Assembly: GCA_900554515.1 (NCBI GenBank)
Contig: USHN01000006.1
Location: forward strand, 1 to 64,000
Direction: 5' to 3'
Source: an uncultured Acidaminococcus sp.
GTDB lineage: Bacteria; Bacillota; Negativicutes; Acidaminococcales; Acidaminococcaceae
Length of the DNA: 64,000 nt
Within the stretch, counting starts at the first letter, position 1, and each line of letters begins with the position of its first letter. Under the pieces are notes generated by a model. That model was not told the origin of the DNA and did not search any database. It saw only the letters and a list, made by a program, of their open reading frames with translations. A program made the position numbers and the translations under genes. Below, in pieces: positions 61,361-64,000 of the stretch.

Positions 61361-62257
61361 ATGCTGCAGAGTATGACCGGCTACGGACGATGCCAGGTGG
61401 AGCAGGAAGATTTTTCCTTTGCCTGTGAGATTAAGACTGTGAATCACCGCTATGCGGAACTGTCAATTCGCTCACCCCGCTTTTTGAACCCGGTAGAGAG
61501 CAGAATCCGTCGCCTGATTTTGGACCGGATTCCCCGGGGGCATATAGACGTATTCATTAACGCTTCCTATACAGGCAGCGGCGCAAAAAGCGTAAGGCTT
61601 GACAAAGCGCTGGCAAGTGCGTATCATAATAGTTTACAAGGCTTGCGTCAGCTTTTGGGCGTGCCGGAAGATCATGAAGAAGCAGAACTTCTTTTTATTG
61701 CCGGGCAGCCGGATGTACTGGTGACACAGGAAGAAGAGCTGGATCTTATGCCTTTGTGGCCGCTGGTAGAAAGGGCCGTAACAACGGCTTTGGATCACCT
61801 GGAAGCCATGCGGCAAACAGAAGGGGAGACGCTTTCTCGTGATATAAGAAAGCGTATTGATACGATAGAGACCGATCTGGAGACCATCGAGAAAAGAGCT
61901 CCGGAGACATTGAATTTGTACCGCAGCCGTCTAGCGGAATCTGTCCGTCAGTTGCTCCAGGAAGCTGGTGCCGGAAGCCTGGACGAAGGGCGTCTTATTG
62001 CGGAAACAGCGATTTATGCCGACAAGGTCAATACCACGGAGGAAATTGTCCGCCTGCACAGCCATCTCAGCCAGTTTCGGCAGCTCCTTATGGAAGATAA
62101 GCCAGTGGGGCGGCGGATGGATTTTTTGGTGCAGGAAATGAACCGGGAAAGCAACACCATCGCTTCCAAAGCGGCGGATGCCCCGATTATCCAGACCGTA
62201 GTCAATATGAAAAGTGAAATTGAGAAAGTCCGGGAACAAATCCAAAATATACAATAA
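61361..62257 (+). CDS. yicC: YicC/YloC-family endoribonuclease
   Basis: A 298-residue protein with the N-terminal signature MLQSMTGYGRC and IKTVNHRYAELSIRSPR (near 24-40), and a C-terminal region ending in SNTIASKAADAPIIQTVVNMKSE. Members are single-strand-specific endoribonucleases involved in small-RNA turnover. It heads the conserved run yicC-remA-gmk-rpoZ-coaBC found in many Firmicutes. Confidence 0.93.
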   Translation: MLQSMTGYGRCQVEQEDFSFACEIKTVNHRYAELSIRSPRFLNPVESRIRRLILDRIPRGHIDVFINASYTGSGAKSVRLDKALASAYHNSLQGLRQLLGVPEDHEEAELLFIAGQPDVLVTQEEELDLMPLWPLVERAVTTALDHLEAMRQTEGETLSRDIRKRIDTIETDLETIEKRAPETLNLYRSRLAESVRQLLQEAGAGSLDEGRLIAETAIYADKVNTTEEIVRLHSHLSQFRQLLMEDKPVGRRMDFLVQEMNRESNTIASKAADAPIIQTVVNMKSEIEKVREQIQNIQ

Positions 62258-62275
62258 CAAAGCAGGAGAGTGAAG

Positions 62276-62566
62276 ATGGATATCAAATTGATTAATATCG
62301 GTTTTGGTAATATTGTTTCTGCCCAAAGGGTTATCAGTATCATCGGCCCGGAAAGCGCTCCTATCAAACGGATTATTCAGGATGGACGGGATAAGGGCGT
62401 GGTGATTGACGCCACCTATGGCAGACGGACCCGTGCCGTTTTGATTATGGACAGCGGTCATGTGGTGCTCTCAGCGCTGCAGCCGGAAACTATTGCCAAC
62501 CGGTTCGCCCAGGATGTGCCGGATCCGGCTCCTGCTGCCGAGGAAAAGGAGGATGGCAATGAATAA
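62276..62566 (+). CDS. remA: RemA/DUF370 regulatory protein
   Basis: A 96-residue protein with the family start DIKLINIGFGNIVSAQRVI, then IKRIIQDGRDKGVVIDATYGRRTRAVLIM split across the core. In Bacillus, RemA is a DNA-binding activator of biofilm-matrix genes. The acidic tail (about 80-96, PAPAAEEKEDGNE) is an addition. It overlaps gmk by 8 bases. ATG 62276 follows GGAGAG. Confidence 0.9.
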   Translation: MDIKLINIGFGNIVSAQRVISIIGPESAPIKRIIQDGRDKGVVIDATYGRRTRAVLIMDSGHVVLSALQPETIANRFAQDVPDPAPAAEEKEDGNE

Positions 62567-63197
62567 GCCACAGGGAATCCTGCTGGTTTTAAGCGGCCCC
62601 AGTGGTGCAGGCAAGGGAACGATCTGCGGCAGACTGCGGGAAAAACGTGACCATATGGCCTACTCTGTCTCCTGTACCACCCGTGAACCCCGCAAAGGGG
62701 AAGTGGACGGGGTCAATTATTTCTTTAAAACCCGGGATGAATTTGAAGATTTGATTAAAAACGGGGGCTTGTTGGAACATGCGTCCGTGTACGGCAATTA
62801 CTACGGCACACCGAAACAATATGTGCTGGATAAACTGGCGGAAGGGCTGGACGTGATTTTGGAGATTGATCCTCAGGGCGCCCTGCAAGTGAAAAAAAGT
62901 TATCCGGAAGGTGTCTTTGTGTTTATCGTGCCGCCGTCCCTTGATGAGCTGAGCAAACGCATCTACAAACGGGGCACGGATGCAGTGGATGTGATTAAAC
63001 GCCGGTTGTCCGCTGCTACCAGTGAGCTTTCCTACGCTTCAAAATACGATTATATTGTGGTCAATGATGAAGTAGAAAAGGCCACCGATAAAGTCAGCAA
63101 AATCATTGATGTGGAACACCTGCGGGTGGGCCGTACCTATTATATTGTGGATGAGATCTGCCAGGGCGAAACCGAAGGCAGCCGGGACGAAAAGTAA
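62559..63197 (+). CDS. gmk: Guanylate kinase
   Basis: Phosphorylates GMP to GDP. The 212 residues carry the P-loop SGPSGAGKGTIC (near 11-22), the GMP-binding SCTTREPRKGEVDGVNYFF split over 41-60, and RLSAATSELSYASKYDY near 150. ATG 62559 behind AAAAGGAGG is chosen over the upstream open frame inside remA. Confidence 0.96.
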   Translation: MNKPQGILLVLSGPSGAGKGTICGRLREKRDHMAYSVSCTTREPRKGEVDGVNYFFKTRDEFEDLIKNGGLLEHASVYGNYYGTPKQYVLDKLAEGLDVILEIDPQGALQVKKSYPEGVFVFIVPPSLDELSKRIYKRGTDAVDVIKRRLSAATSELSYASKYDYIVVNDEVEKATDKVSKIIDVEHLRVGRTYYIVDEICQGETEGSRDEK

Positions 63198-63211
63198 AGG
63201 AGAACGAAACT

Positions 63212-63436
63212 ATGTCTATGATTGATCCTTCCATTGATGATCTGTCTAAAAAAGTAGGGAGTAAATACGCCCTGTGCATTATGGCTGCAAAACGGGCGCG
63301 TCAGCTGGTGGACCATGCCCCGGCACTGGTAGAATCGGATTCCAACAAACCCGTGTCCATCGCCCTGAAAGAAATCGGCGAGGGCATGGTTAGCATTGCT
63401 ACAAAAAAAGATCTTGAGGAAGAGCAGAAAGCATAA
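63212..63436 (+). CDS. rpoZ: RNA polymerase omega subunit
   Basis: A 74-residue assembly subunit of RNA polymerase. The signature is IDDLSKKVGSKYALCIMAAKRARQL across 8-32, followed by KPVSIALKEIGEGMVS. Lies 14 bases after gmk behind AAAGGAG. Confidence 0.94.
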   Translation: MSMIDPSIDDLSKKVGSKYALCIMAAKRARQLVDHAPALVESDSNKPVSIALKEIGEGMVSIATKKDLEEEQKA

Positions 63437-63448
63437 AGGAGCAGGATC

Positions 63449-64000
63449 GTGCTAGAAGGCAAAAAGATTGCTTTGGGCGTGACCGGGGGCATAGCCCTGT
63501 ATAAAGTGGTAACGCTGGTAAGTCACCTGGTACAGGCTGGCGCCTCGGTGCGTGTGATGATGACCGATGCAGCGACGCATCTTGTCTCCCCGCTGCTCTT
63601 TAAGGAAATCAGCGGTAACCCGGTAGCTACCGACTTGTGGGCAGGCAATGCGGAATTTAACGTGGAGCATGTGGCTTTGGGCCGCTGGTGTGACGTAGTG
63701 GTGGTGGCCCCGGCTACAGCGAATATCATAGGAAAAATGGCTGGTGGTATCGGAGATGATCTTCTGAGCACCACCCTTTTGGCGTGCGACAAACCTAAAA
63801 TTATTTGTCCGGCCATGAACACCAATATGCTGCAAAATCCAGCGGTGCAGCGTAATCTGGAACTCCTCCGCAAGGATGGGATCACCATCATGGACAGCGG
63901 CAGCGGGTATTTGGCCTGCGGCGTTTGTGGTGCCGGGCGTCTGCCGGAACCGGATGATATTCTTTCTTTTATTGACAATTTTTTTGCCAAGCAGGAAGGG
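63449..64000 (+). CDS. coaBC: CoaBC bifunctional coenzyme A enzyme, 5' part
   Basis: Phosphopantothenoylcysteine decarboxylase/synthetase; the 184 codons here cover the flavin-binding CoaC half and the frame is still open at the window end. It starts at GTG 63449 behind AAAGGAGCAGG. Visible motifs: ALGVTGGIALYK (flavin phosphate site, with the last residue Lys), the catalytic His in NVEHVALGRW, PAMNTNML, and the Cys-containing lid YLACGVCGAGRLPE. Confidence 0.94.
   Translation, partial: MLEGKKIALGVTGGIALYKVVTLVSHLVQAGASVRVMMTDAATHLVSPLLFKEISGNPVATDLWAGNAEFNVEHVALGRWCDVVVVAPATANIIGKMAGGIGDDLLSTTLLACDKPKIICPAMNTNMLQNPAVQRNLELLRKDGITIMDSGSGYLACGVCGAGRLPEPDDILSFIDNFFAKQEG

Overview
The window comes from a diderm Firmicute of the class Negativicutes, most likely Acidaminococcus or a close relative. 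The best evidence is two glutamate-fermentation genes: an HgdC-type activator of 2-hydroxyglutaryl-CoA dehydratase with both cluster cysteines (C127, C166) in place, and an HgdH-type (R)-2-hydroxyglutarate dehydrogenase. Trimeric autotransporter adhesins, which need an outer membrane, sit beside Firmicute-type genes (RemA, RqcH, TrmK, YhaM, TmcAL), and this mix fits Negativicutes. No rRNA or tRNA gene was seen; RNase P RNA and a c-di-AMP riboswitch are present.

Layout. 1-3400: an IS200/IS605-like end, a decayed ABC exporter pair (one frameshift in each gene) and a flavin-reductase stub. 3405-8360: DUF4405 membrane protein, DNA methyltransferase, an FAD-linked 2-hydroxyacid oxidase paired with a MetQ-like lipoprotein, and tmcAL. 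8440-15780: an AT-richer accessory island with a lone type I-C-like CRISPR repeat, a RelE/ParE-type toxin-antitoxin pair, an HTH-antitoxin stub and a 6.3-kb phage 'polyvalent' effector gene broken by one frameshift. 15847-22782: tsaE-tsaB-rimI-tsaD-pcrA-ligA operon. 22846-27354: an unassigned sugar-catabolic cluster with a divergent GntR-family regulator. 27523-33508: hgdC, ptsH, ptsI, a kinase-like gene, trmK, nif3-like and yhaM-like genes. 33542-33879: rnpB. 33925-39889: glycosyltransferase, riboswitch-controlled NlpC/P60 hydrolase, DtxR-type regulator, and a two-component system overlapping a VanX-like dipeptidase. 40011-47928: hgdH, comF-like, adhesin 1, M20 peptidase plus YfcC transporter, HydE-like radical SAM protein. 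47988-56510: metal-efflux module, argC, rubrerythrin, ZnuA-like lipoprotein, YeiH, MscS. 56719-58822: adhesin 2. 58893-64000: rqcH, an exported protein, then yicC-remA-gmk-rpoZ-coaBC (the last cut by the window end).

The strongest new observation is that the two adhesin genes, 14.5 kb apart, each carry a poly-G tract at the same place in the signal-peptide coding sequence. The tracts hold 7 and 9 G; both genes need 8 (or 8 plus or minus a multiple of 3) to be read through. This looks like a paired phase-variable surface system with both genes OFF in this sequence. The second is the multi-domain phage effector gene, which encodes nuclease-like, metallopeptidase, ADP-ribosyltransferase and MuF-C domains in one reading frame. 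Several other single-base frameshifts occur in short homopolymers, so base-calling error must be excluded before the decay and switching claims are accepted.
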